Positions 1-9,434 of a stretch of DNA of 64,000 nt are shown here, piece by piece (position 1 is the stretch's first letter; each line of letters opens with the position of its first letter). The notes beneath the pieces are model-generated. The model saw only the letters and a program-made list of their open reading frames with translations, made no database searches and was not told where the DNA came from. The stretch comes from Mucilaginibacter sp. GTDB lineage: Bacteria > Bacteroidota > Bacteroidia > Sphingobacteriales > Sphingobacteriaceae. Both the position numbers and the translations under genes were made by a program. Location of the stretch: contig NZ_JAQBOC010000045.1 of the NCBI RefSeq assembly GCF_028288225.1, positions 1 through 64,000 of the forward strand, read 5' to 3'.

Positions 1-7
1 AAAGAAA

Positions 8-119
<112 letters not shown>

Positions 120-129
120 TCTTATCGTA

Positions 130-164
130 AAACCCTTAGTTCAAGATGAACTAAGGGTTTTTGC
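130..164 (+). terminator. Rho-independent terminator of the rrn operon
   Basis: A perfect 13-bp stem (AAACCCTTAGTTC at 130-142 pairing with GAACTAAGGGTTT at 148-160) encloses a 5-nt loop and runs into a T-rich tract, 11 nt after the 5S gene. Confidence 0.92.
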
Positions 165-211
165 GTTTTGTGCCTTTTTCTGAGCCGGGAAGGATGGGAA
201 TTCGCTATTCG

Positions 212-543
212 TTACCTCAAAACAATCATCAATCCTAATAAAACAATGGCTGCAATTTCAAATACATAACATATTATATTAAGGATTCGATTAGCATTCG
301 TTTTTTTGATTGCAGCAGCTATTAAGTTTAAAAACAGTCCTGTAAAAGCAGCTCTAAATATAAAAAAATTGTTTAATTCGTAAGACCTTCCAACACCATC
401 ATCCGATGTACTGAGTTTATTATAAATGATGTACTGAATTTATTATAAATATAAAGCAGTATGCATGCTCCAAAAAAGATCCAAAATGAAATTCTATTTG
501 CAGATGCCATCCTGGATGTAGAATGAGGCGTTCCTTCGGTCAT
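212..543 (-). pseudogene. Small membrane-protein gene disrupted by a 23-bp tandem duplication
   Basis: Reading from an ATG at 543 down to a TAA at 212, the sequence encodes a small protein with hydrophobic stretches (FWIFFGACILLYIYN near the N-terminus, later FTGLFLNLIAAAI, then FEIAAIVLLGLMIVL). A tandem duplication at 405-450 adds 23 bp, which shifts the frame and produces an early stop after about 57 codons. Removing one copy gives a clean 102-residue frame ending in IVLR. The remaining coding sequence carries no other lesion, so the event looks recent. I do not recognise the family. It could also be a sequencing or assembly duplication, but the two copies differ by one base, which favours a real event. 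Confidence 0.7.
405..450. repeat. 23-bp tandem duplication inside the disrupted gene
   Basis: The 23-bp unit beginning GATGTACTGA and ending TTATTATAAAT occurs at 405-427 and again at 428-450. The copies differ only at G415 versus A438. The unit length is not a multiple of three, so the second copy shifts the reading frame of the minus-strand gene. Confidence 0.95.
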
Positions 544-688
544 ATTAACAATAAATTAAGGTTTGATATAAAGCCATAAGGCAATAAAAGTTTAAATAAA
601 GTAGGGTTGACCGGAAATATCTATATAGATAATCCCATTTTTTATTTCCTGATTTTTAATCTAATTTGGCATCCGATAACATTAACCC

Positions 689-1057
689 ATGCTACTAATC
701 ATATTAAACATCATTTTCTGTATCGCCTTCCTGGCGTTTGCTTATGTAAACCTCAATGATATCGATGCTCCTTTGTGGGTAACCATTTATATGGTAGCAG
801 CAATTTGTTGCGGCCTGGTTGCCTACGGATTGTATTATCCTGCTATTTACCTTATAGCCATTGCTTTTTACCTGGTATACGCGGTAATCCTGTTTTTTGC
901 TAAAGACGGTGTACGCGATTGGGTAGTGAAATACAAGAAGCCAAGCCTTGTAGAGACTATGCAGGCTGAAAAGCCTTATATCGAAAAATCGCGGGAATTT
1001 TTTGGTTTACTTATCATAACCGGGGCTTTGGCCATTGATTATTTTGCCAGTAGATAG
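689..1057 (+). CDS. TMEM220-like small integral membrane protein
   Basis: This 122-residue protein has four predicted membrane helices (about residues 2-20, 27-45, 50-68 and 104-118). The N-terminal motif AYVNLNDIDAPLW followed by a Tyr/Gly-rich second helix is typical of the TMEM220 family (bacterial transmembrane 220 proteins), whose function is unknown. It stands alone between the disrupted small membrane-protein gene and the convergent polysaccharide operon. The family call rests on recognised motifs only. Confidence 0.75.
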   Translation: MLLIILNIIFCIAFLAFAYVNLNDIDAPLWVTIYMVAAICCGLVAYGLYYPAIYLIAIAFYLVYAVILFFAKDGVRDWVVKYKKPSLVETMQAEKPYIEKSREFFGLLIITGALAIDYFASR

Positions 1058-1164
1058 TTTTTTGGTCCAAAGCCCGGGATGGGGAGCGCGGGAATGTTAT
1101 AAAAATCAAATTCCAGATGCTATGATAACAACGGGGCTTAATAATAATTTATAACTATTGATTA

Positions 1165-1210
1165 TCTAACTTAATCAACTCAAACTCACACAGTCAACTC
1201 ACCCAATCAA
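1165..1210. repeat. Single-arm word array (AATCAACT/CAACTCA type)
   Basis: Low-complexity segment made of CTAACTTAATCAACTCAAAC-like words, directly next to the stop codon of the following minus-strand gene. It uses the same vocabulary as the right arms of the inverted arrays at 28077-28106, 42661-42695 and 44436-44446. No complementary left arm is seen here. Confidence 0.55.
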
Positions 1211-1212
1211 AT

Positions 1213-2769
1213 TTATTCAAAAACCTTGTACAAGATCCAGTCATTTGTTTCATAAACTCTTCTGAGTTTTAATGCGCTGTTAGCCTTTTTTATAATCGGA
1301 ACATATTTATTATTTAACTGTGTAAAGCCTGTTACCTCATTTTTTTCGGTCGCAAGCAATATGTAATCGTCATATTTATCAGGTGCTTCAATAGCACTTA
1401 AAAATGCACCCTGGTAAGGTAAAGTTAACTTGTGGATATTATTTGAAAGGGCAACGATAGGAAATGCAATAGCATCATCAACCAAAATATGAGTATTGTC
1501 GGGTAAATTATTTATATAATTTGCCAGCTCGCGGTTTTCATCCTGGTGCGTATCGGCGGCGTGATTAAATAAAACCGTGATAAAGTTTTGCTCCTCGGTA
1601 ATTGATGAGTTTTTTAAGAAAATATAGCCGGTGTAAAGTTGCGCGAGCACTAAAATGCCAACAACCGCTTTTAAAACAGTTTGATTTTTAATAGTTTGTG
1701 CCTTATACGAAATACACAATAAAGCGAGAACCAAAAACATCAGGTAATACTCATTCATCAAAAATACCTTCTCGTATTTTATATGTAAAAATTCAACAAA
1801 TGCGAAAGGTGTTAAGAGTGTTAAAATTTGATAGGTACTGTTTTTAAATAAGTAAACAGCAACCAACATAAGCGGGCAAAAAAGCAAGATCCTTGCAGAT
1901 ATTAATATGGACGTTTCAGGAATCTGGTAAACCGTACTGGTTGACAGCTGGTCAAAGCTTAACTTGTCTGCCAGCACCGTCCAGGTTGCATAGGGGCTTT
2001 CGTTAAAGTAATTTAAATCCTGGGCATGTGTTAAGTTAAGCAGTTTATAACAAATAATGCATGCAAGCGGTAAAACAAACAGGATGATGTAAAGTGCAAA
2101 AGTTTTATTGATAAGCTTACGGCGCAGCGATGGATTATTAAAGCTGATAAATAGCCTGAAAATGGATTCCTGCTCGCCCAGGTTTAAACTTTTTATTGTT
2201 ATCGATAATACAAGCGGGATGAAGAATAAAGTGAGCCAAATGAACTTGTAATCACAAAATATAAGCAATACAAGGCTGATACTGGCAATAGAAACGTGGA
2301 ATGTGGTATTTGACCGGTAAAATTTAAACAGGTTAAAAAAGAACATGAAAAAGAAAACCAGCACTAGTGCTATTGATTTACCGGAGCACGCCGCGTATAA
2401 GATACCCGGATGGAATATAAAAACAATTAATATTATAAACAGGTAAAAATCATCCTTGGCTCTTTTTAGCAGTGCACTGCCAATCATAAAGAATAATATA
2501 GCGGTGCACAAAGCTGATGCTATTACAGGGGCAAGTGTAGCACTTATTGCTGAAAATATAAATGAGGCATAGAATGGTAACATAGGGGCTGTTAAACCCA
2601 TTACCTTTAGCCTGTTACCCGCACCGTCAAGCACGATCTTGGTTTTCTCAATGTAAAACATTGCTTCCTGGCTAAAATAACCTAACCTGTTTAAGTAAAT
2701 ACCTAATACCAGGTAATAGATCGCCAGTAATATGGTGATAAGTAACAGATATTTGGATTGTTTTTTCAT
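1213..2769 (-). CDS. Polytopic membrane protein of the exopolysaccharide operon
   Basis: This 518-residue protein has about ten hydrophobic segments between residues 7 and 390 and a soluble C-terminal part of about 120 residues. The overall shape (long N-terminal membrane domain, short C-terminal extracytoplasmic domain) resembles GT-C glycosyltransferases or Wzy-like proteins. I see no diagnostic catalytic motif, so I assign no activity. Its ATG overlaps the stop of the upstream GT2 gene by 4 bp (ATGA), which indicates translational coupling and a shared job in polysaccharide assembly. It is the last gene of the operon. Confidence 0.8.
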   Translation of the reverse strand: MKKQSKYLLLITILLAIYYLVLGIYLNRLGYFSQEAMFYIEKTKIVLDGAGNRLKVMGLTAPMLPFYASFIFSAISATLAPVIASALCTAILFFMIGSALLKRAKDDFYLFIILIVFIFHPGILYAACSGKSIALVLVFFFMFFFNLFKFYRSNTTFHVSIASISLVLLIFCDYKFIWLTLFFIPLVLSITIKSLNLGEQESIFRLFISFNNPSLRRKLINKTFALYIILFVLPLACIICYKLLNLTHAQDLNYFNESPYATWTVLADKLSFDQLSTSTVYQIPETSILISARILLFCPLMLVAVYLFKNSTYQILTLLTPFAFVEFLHIKYEKVFLMNEYYLMFLVLALLCISYKAQTIKNQTVLKAVVGILVLAQLYTGYIFLKNSSITEEQNFITVLFNHAADTHQDENRELANYINNLPDNTHILVDDAIAFPIVALSNNIHKLTLPYQGAFLSAIEAPDKYDDYILLATEKNEVTGFTQLNNKYVPIIKKANSALKLRRVYETNDWILYKVFE

Positions 2770-4604
2770 TTAACAATGTTTGTTGGACTGTTAACTTTAC
2801 TAAGTCCATGTTCAGTTTTTTCCCAATAAAAAGGCTTAACAATTAATTGATATAGACCTTTAAAGGCGGCAATGGAGTGCATTAACCAGTAAACCGGGTT
2901 TGCAATTGAAAAAAGGATAAGCTCATAAAAGCGCCTCTTAAATACGGCCATCATGTTAATGTAGATCATTAATATATTACCCACCATCAGGTTAAATATC
3001 GACATGAATAAAATCCAGTCCGGAAATAATGTTCTGATGGTTGAAAGGTCAAATACCAGGTAGCTTATAAATATGGCAAGCAGAAATGGATATACAAGGA
3101 AGGTGAGGGGGGTTGCGCCGATAAAGAAATTAAACCCTAAAAAACCTTTCCAGCCTAATTTTCTCCATAACGCAACCGGGTTGCGCATATGTACAAGGTA
3201 GGTTTGCATATAACCTTTTATCCACCTTGAACGCTGGCGGATCCAGTTAATAGGCTCATTGTTTGCTTCTTCGTAGGTAGTTGAATTTACTACCGCTATT
3301 TTATAGCCCTTTGCATAAGCTCGTAACCCTAAATCGGCATCCTCGGTAACGTTAAACGGATCCCATGCACCTAATTCAATCAAACTATCCAGTTTAAAGT
3401 GATTGCTTGTACCACCCAAAGGAATAGGAATATCCAGTGTATCCAATCCGGGCAACATATAATCAAACCAATAAGAATACTCAAGCGTGAACATCCTTGT
3501 CAGGAAATTTTCATTGCGATTAAAGTAATTTAAGGCGCTTTGGATACAAATATAATTTGATGGCAGCTTACCAAACATCGATACAACCTTTTTTAGCTGA
3601 TCGGTATCAGGAATGTCCTCGGCATCATAAATAGTTAAATATTTACCGCGTGCAAAGTGGAGCCCGTAGTTACATGCCTTTGGTTTTGTTTTAGGCATAT
3701 GGAACGGAACCACAACAACCTCAAATATGGCCGGGAAATCAAGGTTCCGGACTGCGTTTAGTGTTTTATCATCATCCTCTTCAATCAATAATTTGATATC
3801 AAGTTTTTCACGGGGGTAATCAAGCGCCTGTAAGTTCCAGATCAGCTTTTTTATCAGCTTATCTTCTTTATATACAGGTAACAGAATGGTGTATATCGGC
3901 AACTCATCGTCAATTATTTCGCGCAGATCTTCACGTGTTACAGCCTGGTGTAATTCAAATCGTGAACCCATAAGCGCCAAAAACAGCTTAAACAATATGG
4001 CTACCAGGAAGAATGAGCTAATAAGGACGTTAATAATGATGGACGTATTTTTAAAACTAACAACAAGTCCAGTAGTTACAAGGCCAAGCAATATAAAAAG
4101 GAAAGCCAATTGCCCTGATGAAAATGTAATAAAAGCCGAACTGTTTGGGTCGCGGTTTAAAAGCTCAAATACAGCTGATTTTACATATTTATCGCCGGTT
4201 AATTTATGGCTTAACCAGGTAATGTCCAGGTCAGACGCCAGGATTATTTCGGGTTCGCAATCATAAGTAAACCTGATGAAATCAATAAACAGCTGGTTTG
4301 ATGGATCGGCCATTACAGTTACAACCCTGCCATTTTCAATACGTAAGGGAAGTGCTGCATGCTGATCGGCAAACTTCAGTTCTATTTTACTTAATACTTC
4401 CGCATCAAAAGAAAGCTCCCTTATTGGCTGAAATACATAACCTGCATTTGTTAATGAACGGTCGTAGTTTTTACGGGATATATAACCATAGTTGAGCGCT
4501 ATTTTAATGAATGAATGACCTGTTTGTGCAGATAAATCATTAATCTTTTCCCGATCTTGCTGAGATATAAAACCATCATTAACCAAAAGTTCAGGAATTG
4601 ACAT
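2766..4604 (-). CDS. Membrane GT2 glycosyltransferase (cellulose-synthase-like) with MshEN-like N-terminus
   Basis: The 612 residues split into three parts. Residues 1-125 hold two MshEN-type repeats (LLVNDGFISQQ and IALNYGYISRK). Two membrane helices follow at about 164-210. A processive GT2 domain from about 237 carries the acidic EEDDD (275-279), YDAED (326-330), TED (420-422) and QRSRW (457-461) motifs expected of a BcsA-like synthase. Three or four C-terminal helices follow. There is no C-terminal PilZ domain. MshEN domains are known c-di-GMP or nucleotide sensors on type II/IV secretion ATPases, but the first repeat here reads SIPELL rather than the usual RLG start, so binding is uncertain. 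It follows the BcsB-like gene after a 96-nt gap holding a strong hairpin. The sugar made cannot be told from sequence. Confidence 0.88.
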   Translation of the reverse strand: MSIPELLVNDGFISQQDREKINDLSAQTGHSFIKIALNYGYISRKNYDRSLTNAGYVFQPIRELSFDAEVLSKIELKFADQHAALPLRIENGRVVTVMADPSNQLFIDFIRFTYDCEPEIILASDLDITWLSHKLTGDKYVKSAVFELLNRDPNSSAFITFSSGQLAFLFILLGLVTTGLVVSFKNTSIIINVLISSFFLVAILFKLFLALMGSRFELHQAVTREDLREIIDDELPIYTILLPVYKEDKLIKKLIWNLQALDYPREKLDIKLLIEEDDDKTLNAVRNLDFPAIFEVVVVPFHMPKTKPKACNYGLHFARGKYLTIYDAEDIPDTDQLKKVVSMFGKLPSNYICIQSALNYFNRNENFLTRMFTLEYSYWFDYMLPGLDTLDIPIPLGGTSNHFKLDSLIELGAWDPFNVTEDADLGLRAYAKGYKIAVVNSTTYEEANNEPINWIRQRSRWIKGYMQTYLVHMRNPVALWRKLGWKGFLGFNFFIGATPLTFLVYPFLLAIFISYLVFDLSTIRTLFPDWILFMSIFNLMVGNILMIYINMMAVFKRRFYELILFSIANPVYWLMHSIAAFKGLYQLIVKPFYWEKTEHGLSKVNSPTNIVK

Positions 4605-4643
4605 ATTATTTAGTTTCTGTAAAGTGTTAAAACAGTTTTATTA

Positions 4644-4678
4644 AGTAACCTTATCTGTTATTACAGGCTAAGGTTACT
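4644..4678 (-). promoter_or_regulatory. Intercistronic hairpin between the BcsB-like and GT2 genes
   Basis: AGTAACCTTA (4644-4653) pairs perfectly with TAAGGTTACT (4669-4678), and the interior CTGT/ACAG extends the stem. In the direction of transcription it is not followed by a T-run, so it looks more like an mRNA processing or stability element, or an attenuator, than a full terminator. Confidence 0.6.
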
Positions 4679-4700
4679 CAATTGGTGTGGCTATCAAAAA

Positions 4701-6782
4701 TTAGTCGTTATATAATTCCTGTGATCTTTGAACTCGTGAACGAACAAATAGGAACGATAGCAGAATTAATACTAATATACCAAGCAATATGTATAGGTTG
4801 TAGTTTACCCAGAACTTGGTGATAGCACTCGTTGTATCAATATATTCAAGGTTCTCGCTTGATTTATTGATGTTGAACAAGTATTTGTTTGAGTTAACAT
4901 CAGTTACGCAAACATTACTTGATAGCGTTGATAGCTGTTCGGTGATTGATCTGGAGGCAGCTAAAAATGCTTCAGCTATATGCGAACCGGTTGCTGTAAG
5001 TACCAGGGTGGCATTGTTGCTCCGGCCGTAGAATATCTGAGCCAAACCATTTGATGTCGTATCAGATAATGAATAAACTACCTTATGGTCGTCCGTTCTA
5101 TATAATCTGAAGTTTTGTTCAAACTTAATAGGTGCGTCAGGGAACTGATCCAGAAGTTTGTCATCCTTGCTTAACAAGGCTATGATATTATATTTTTTCA
5201 GATCGCCGGCAGGGATTTCGTTTGAGTATGAAAATTCAGGGAAATTATTTGCGTTGATGTTATTATTTAATTCGTAAATAATTTCACCAATTGCACCAGC
5301 TGCATATTTAGCATAATCTTTTGATACAACTATACGTGTAGTACCGGTGTTAAATGCTTCCGGGTATTGATAAAAACTCAGATCGCTTGAGATGAACGGG
5401 TTTTTTGATTCAAGATATGATTTGTCAACATCAACTTCTCCAAAAAAATTGATAAAGCTATTTTTACACAAACCATTGGTTGGAAAAAATCTGAATTCAG
5501 ACTCCAGCGTATTATATTTATGGTGCTGGTAACGGTTAATGGTTACCGAAGTATTCAATTTACCTGATGCATCAAGCTTTTCGCTGCTTATCAGTAATCC
5601 GTTAAGGTAAATGTTAAAATAACCTCTGTCGCCCGGACTCAGGCCACTGTAGTTGCCAATAAACCTGATCTCAACTTCTTTTGGTGTAAAGTTAAAATCG
5701 CTGTTTTTAAAAGTAAACGCACTTTTTAATGAACCTATACCAGAAAGAAAATCGCTTGTTCCGCCAATTTGTTTCAATGATAATTTTGAACGATTTTCAT
5801 CTGTATTTTTAAAGTATGAATTTTGAGCCTGGTCAATTAAAAGATAATCGCCAAAGGTTGAATTTAATATGTTGATGTTACCTAAAGCAGTGATAGCTTT
5901 TTCATAGCCAGCATCATCGCCACCGCTCACAAACAATATTTCAGAAGGTACAGACTCTGTTGAAACAGATTTATGAGCAACCATAACACCTTTTTCGCTA
6001 ACCATTTGGGTTATAGTGTCAGTTGCGGTTGACATTGATTTAGCCAGGTAAAAAATGCCCTCGTTAGCTTGAGGTGATACCTTTATCAAAGAGCGTTTAT
6101 CTTCAGGCAATATTGATAAATTACCTACTTGTATATAGTTCTTTATGCTATCAGGCACCTGGCCTGCTTCTAAAACACTTATTTTTTTATTTGTTGTTTT
6201 TTTAAGCCTGGCATATGCCCATGCTACTGCCTTTAAATCGTGCAGGCTTGGATCGGCAGGATAAACAATTGCTCTTTTTGACTCAAAGCAATTACTTATG
6301 TTCACATCATTTAAACCAGTTTTGGTGTTTCTAACCAACGACAGATAAGAATAATCTTTTACCTTGAGCCACATGGCGGGGTTGTCCAGATCCTTGCAAA
6401 TGTCGTCGCTAATGGTTAGCAGCGTTTTAATCTGGATCTTCAGGAATTTATCAGTCGAAATATCTTCCCGGCTTAAGTTAAGTGAAATTTTTTGTATAGA
6501 ATCTTTTGCGAGACGCGCACTATAAACGGGGCGGTTATTGATTATTATATTTATAAAAGAATGATCTTTTAATAAAGCCTGGGAAGGCTCAAAATATAAT
6601 ACCAGTTTGCTTCCGTTCATTTCCACCAAAGGAGAAATCTTAACGTAAAAAGAACTTGCGCCGCTCATTCCATAAATGGCATCGTCATTATGTCCCAATG
6701 ATTTGAAGGACACAACATTCTGGGCCAATGATGCCTTACTTAAAAGAAATACAAGGGCTAATAAGGTAAAAAATTTGTTCAT
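4701..6782 (-). CDS. BcsB-like periplasmic polysaccharide-synthase subunit
   Basis: This 693-residue protein has a signal peptide (cleavage after LAQ, about residue 21), a long beta-rich periplasmic part and one C-terminal membrane helix (about 663-686) with a basic cytoplasmic tail. This is the architecture of BcsB, which guides the nascent glucan and anchors BcsA. The segment around DDICKDLDNPAMWLKV and the repeated carbohydrate-binding/ferredoxin-like layout support family PF03170. It starts 13 nt after the histidine kinase gene and precedes the GT2 gene. No BcsC pore or BcsZ hydrolase gene accompanies it, except for the ruined GH5 gene at 8233. Confidence 0.82.
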   Translation of the reverse strand: MNKFFTLLALVFLLSKASLAQNVVSFKSLGHNDDAIYGMSGASSFYVKISPLVEMNGSKLVLYFEPSQALLKDHSFINIIINNRPVYSARLAKDSIQKISLNLSREDISTDKFLKIQIKTLLTISDDICKDLDNPAMWLKVKDYSYLSLVRNTKTGLNDVNISNCFESKRAIVYPADPSLHDLKAVAWAYARLKKTTNKKISVLEAGQVPDSIKNYIQVGNLSILPEDKRSLIKVSPQANEGIFYLAKSMSTATDTITQMVSEKGVMVAHKSVSTESVPSEILFVSGGDDAGYEKAITALGNINILNSTFGDYLLIDQAQNSYFKNTDENRSKLSLKQIGGTSDFLSGIGSLKSAFTFKNSDFNFTPKEVEIRFIGNYSGLSPGDRGYFNIYLNGLLISSEKLDASGKLNTSVTINRYQHHKYNTLESEFRFFPTNGLCKNSFINFFGEVDVDKSYLESKNPFISSDLSFYQYPEAFNTGTTRIVVSKDYAKYAAGAIGEIIYELNNNINANNFPEFSYSNEIPAGDLKKYNIIALLSKDDKLLDQFPDAPIKFEQNFRLYRTDDHKVVYSLSDTTSNGLAQIFYGRSNNATLVLTATGSHIAEAFLAASRSITEQLSTLSSNVCVTDVNSNKYLFNINKSSENLEYIDTTSAITKFWVNYNLYILLGILVLILLSFLFVRSRVQRSQELYND

Positions 6783-6795
6783 TGGTTTGTCAATA

Positions 6796-8142
6796 TTAAT
6801 TTATTACGTAAAATTCAACTTTAAAATAATTTCCGTTATCATCGCTGCGATACGATAATTCACCACCCATTTCCAGGGTCATAAGTTTTGCTATAGAGAG
6901 CCCTAATCCAAGGCGGCTTTCAGTATGTTCTGATGCTTCACTTAACGCATTTAATTTGTTAAACATCGTAGCCAGCTCATCCTGGCCAATTGGAATACCT
7001 TCGTCTATTATTTCAAAAACAAATTTCTGGCGTTGTAAGCTGGTTACAACCCGAATGTTATTATTTGTTTGTGAAAATTTTATAGAATTTGATAATAAGT
7101 TTTGAAATACCTGGCCAACAAAAACGCGGTCGAGGTTAACATTTATTGGCGTTTTCTGGATGTTGTCAACCAAATGAACGTTCTTCATCTGCGCTGTTTC
7201 CGTTAATCCTTTAAATATGTGTATAACTTCTGAATTAATATCAAATACTTCAAGTTTAAACTTCATTTCAGGCGACTCAATCTCTTTCACATCCATTAAC
7301 TTATTTAACAGGTATTGCATTTTTTCCGACGATTCTGAAATATACCCGATAAGTTCAACCTGGTCGGCACTTAACCGGTATTCTTCGTCCTTAAGCATAT
7401 TGTTACTCATGATAATAGAACCGGTTAGGTTTTTAAGATCATGGCCTGCAATATTTATAAAGTTATTTTTTTGATTATCCAGCTTACGCAACTCTTCGTA
7501 TTGTGCATCAATAATGTTGTTTTTTTCAGCGATGTCGCGATTCTGCTCCTTTAGCTGTTCGTTTGACTTCCCGATCAGCAATTGTGAACGAACATCACGA
7601 TCTATTATCTTATAACGTGCACCGGGAACAAAGCATGAAATTAAGGCAATGAGGAAGAAGAATTGCCCGCCGTTATTTATAACCAGGTCTAAAGTATAAT
7701 TACTAAACAGGTTAAAGAATATACCAAGCAGTACCAGCGCAATCAATGCCTGTATAACTGAGTTTACCGGCTCCCAAAATATCTGTATATTAAAGAACAG
7801 GAAAATGGCACCATATAATAAATAGTAAACGTTTAGCTGTTGAATATCAACTAAATTGCATAATAAAGCCGAAGTAACAGAGATTAATAATAATGATAGA
7901 TGTAATAATAATCTGTAATTATAATTCTTACGTTGAAACAAACTATATAAGGCCAATATAACAAGGTCGGTAATAATACGAACGATGAAGAACTGGAGCC
8001 ATATAGTATTTGCAAAGATAAAATCAACAATGCTGAACAGAGGATATATAAATAATATCATCCAAATGATATTGTTTGTCTGATACCAGGCCTTCTTTGA
8101 GATTTCTTTTAAAAGTTCTTCTTTTGTTAATTGAACAAACAT
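6796..8142 (-). CDS. Membrane-bound sensor histidine kinase
   Basis: The 448 residues begin with six or so membrane helices (about 24-175), then a coiled coil (about 190-225). The dimerisation/phosphoacceptor box IAGHDLKN follows with His234, then the N box NLLSNSIKF (about 348), and the ATP-lid glycines GLGLSIAKL (about 412). The G1 box reads DEGIPIG instead of DxGxG, a departure from the usual pattern. There is no receiver domain and no response regulator gene nearby, so its partner is elsewhere. As the first gene of the operon it probably senses a membrane or envelope cue and controls polysaccharide production, which is an inference from position. Confidence 0.88.
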   Translation of the reverse strand: MFVQLTKEELLKEISKKAWYQTNNIIWMILFIYPLFSIVDFIFANTIWLQFFIVRIITDLVILALYSLFQRKNYNYRLLLHLSLLLISVTSALLCNLVDIQQLNVYYLLYGAIFLFFNIQIFWEPVNSVIQALIALVLLGIFFNLFSNYTLDLVINNGGQFFFLIALISCFVPGARYKIIDRDVRSQLLIGKSNEQLKEQNRDIAEKNNIIDAQYEELRKLDNQKNNFINIAGHDLKNLTGSIIMSNNMLKDEEYRLSADQVELIGYISESSEKMQYLLNKLMDVKEIESPEMKFKLEVFDINSEVIHIFKGLTETAQMKNVHLVDNIQKTPINVNLDRVFVGQVFQNLLSNSIKFSQTNNNIRVVTSLQRQKFVFEIIDEGIPIGQDELATMFNKLNALSEASEHTESRLGLGLSIAKLMTLEMGGELSYRSDDNGNYFKVEFYVIN

Positions 8143-8232
8143 TCTTGGTTTTCTTGAATTATGATAAGATTCTTGTTATCTATAAATTTAATTCGTATAA
8201 AGTAAATCAAAATATTTAAAACGTTAGTAAAC

Positions 8233-9385
8233 ATGTTTTGCACATATAAACATATTATACACAACCATATCAGCTTTATAAAAAACATATTTATACTTAT
8301 GTTAATTATGTCTGCGCCGGCTCATATAGCAAAAAGCAATCCAACCACCCCAATTTCCCGGTTAATCGCCTTTAAACGCGCCAAAAGCTTAGATAACGGA
8401 ATTACTATCTCGTGGTATGAACAAACCTGGAACAAAGATATTTTAGCTAAGATTCCATTGAAAAGCTCTGATTTTAAACTTTTAAACAACTTGGCTTTAA
8501 AAGCGTCAGGCTTCCTGTGGCTTTTTCGTATTTCGAATCTGAGCACATTCCGGGTGAGCAATTATTTACCCACATTGATAATTTTGGTAATTAAATAGAG
8601 CAGCTTATACGGGTTTAAAGTAATAATAGATTGCCCAAACGGTAATTTTAATAATACTAACTATAATACCAAAACGCTAAAGCTCATTAACTTGTGGACA
8701 ACACTCACAAAAACATATGCTCATGTTAATCATGATATGCTGTTTTTTGAGCTTTATAACGAGCCCCCGCACATGGATCCCCAAATATGGAAGGATGCCG
8801 TTTACAATATTGTTACCGCGATAAGAAAAGTTGATAAAGAACGAACGCTTATTATAGGTGCTTCAAATTATAAGAGCATCTATGAACTGAGCCGATTTGT
8901 ACGGCTTGCCGATGAAAATGTTGTGTATACTTTCCATTTTTATGAGCCTTTTTGTTTACACACCAGGATGTAGAGTGGATGGCGATCAGGAATCGACAAC
9001 TGGGGTGCCATTTCCATACAATGCGGAAAAATTTCCTGAACTCAATTCAAAGGCAAAAAATACCGATGGTGAGAAGAATTTTAATAAATATAAAGCAGAT
9101 GGCAACGAACAATCTGTTAGACATAAATTCAGATCGTAAAAAACTGGTCGAACAAATATTATGTACCCATACTTTGCGGCGAGTATAGTGTTTACAATAA
9201 ATATGGAGATATTTAATAACAGGCGCCGGTATATAAAAACTGTTCCCCAGGCGTTAAAGTCCCTGAATATACCCGGAATGATGTGGGACTATAATAGTAA
9301 TTTTTCTATTTTTAGCGGACAACCTTCACTTAAAGACCTTCCCGATTGCATGAAAGATGCTATTGCTTATACCGGACAAAATTGA
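8233..9385 (+). pseudogene. Decayed GH5 family endoglucanase (cellulase) gene
   Basis: Pieces of a secreted GH5 enzyme can be followed across several frames. After a hydrophobic N-terminus come RAKSLDNGITISWYEQTW, then GFKSVRLPVAFSYFESEHIP in a shifted frame, then LYGFKVIIDCPNGNFNN, the acid/base motif FFELYNEPP (around 8740-8770), FHFYEPF, GVPFPYNAEKFPELN, the nucleophile region CGEYSVYNKYG (around 9176-9208), and the C-terminal IPGMMWDYNSNFSIFSG. Lesions include a lost G near 8491, a return shift before 8590, an in-frame TAG at 8596, a shift near 8950, another near 8975 and more near 9140-9225. Both catalytic glutamate motifs survive as fossils. The gene lies divergent from the polysaccharide operon, where an endoglucanase such as BcsZ is often found. 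Confidence 0.9.
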
Positions 9386-9409
9386 TAGATTTATTATGGT
9401 TATAAATAT

Positions 9410-9417
9410 TAACTTTG
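9410..9417 (+). promoter_or_regulatory. Bacteroidota -7 promoter element (TAACTTTG)
   Basis: TAACTTTG matches TAnnTTTG and sits 17 nt before the desaturase ATG. No clear TTG is found at the ideal -33 spacing, so only the -7 box is claimed. Confidence 0.5.
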
Positions 9418-9434
9418 CACTATAATAAGCTATT

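Noticed and set aside
8322..8561. 79-codon minus-strand frame over the GH5 remains
   Set aside because: It is the complement of a sequence with clear GH5 motifs in the other direction; no family features.
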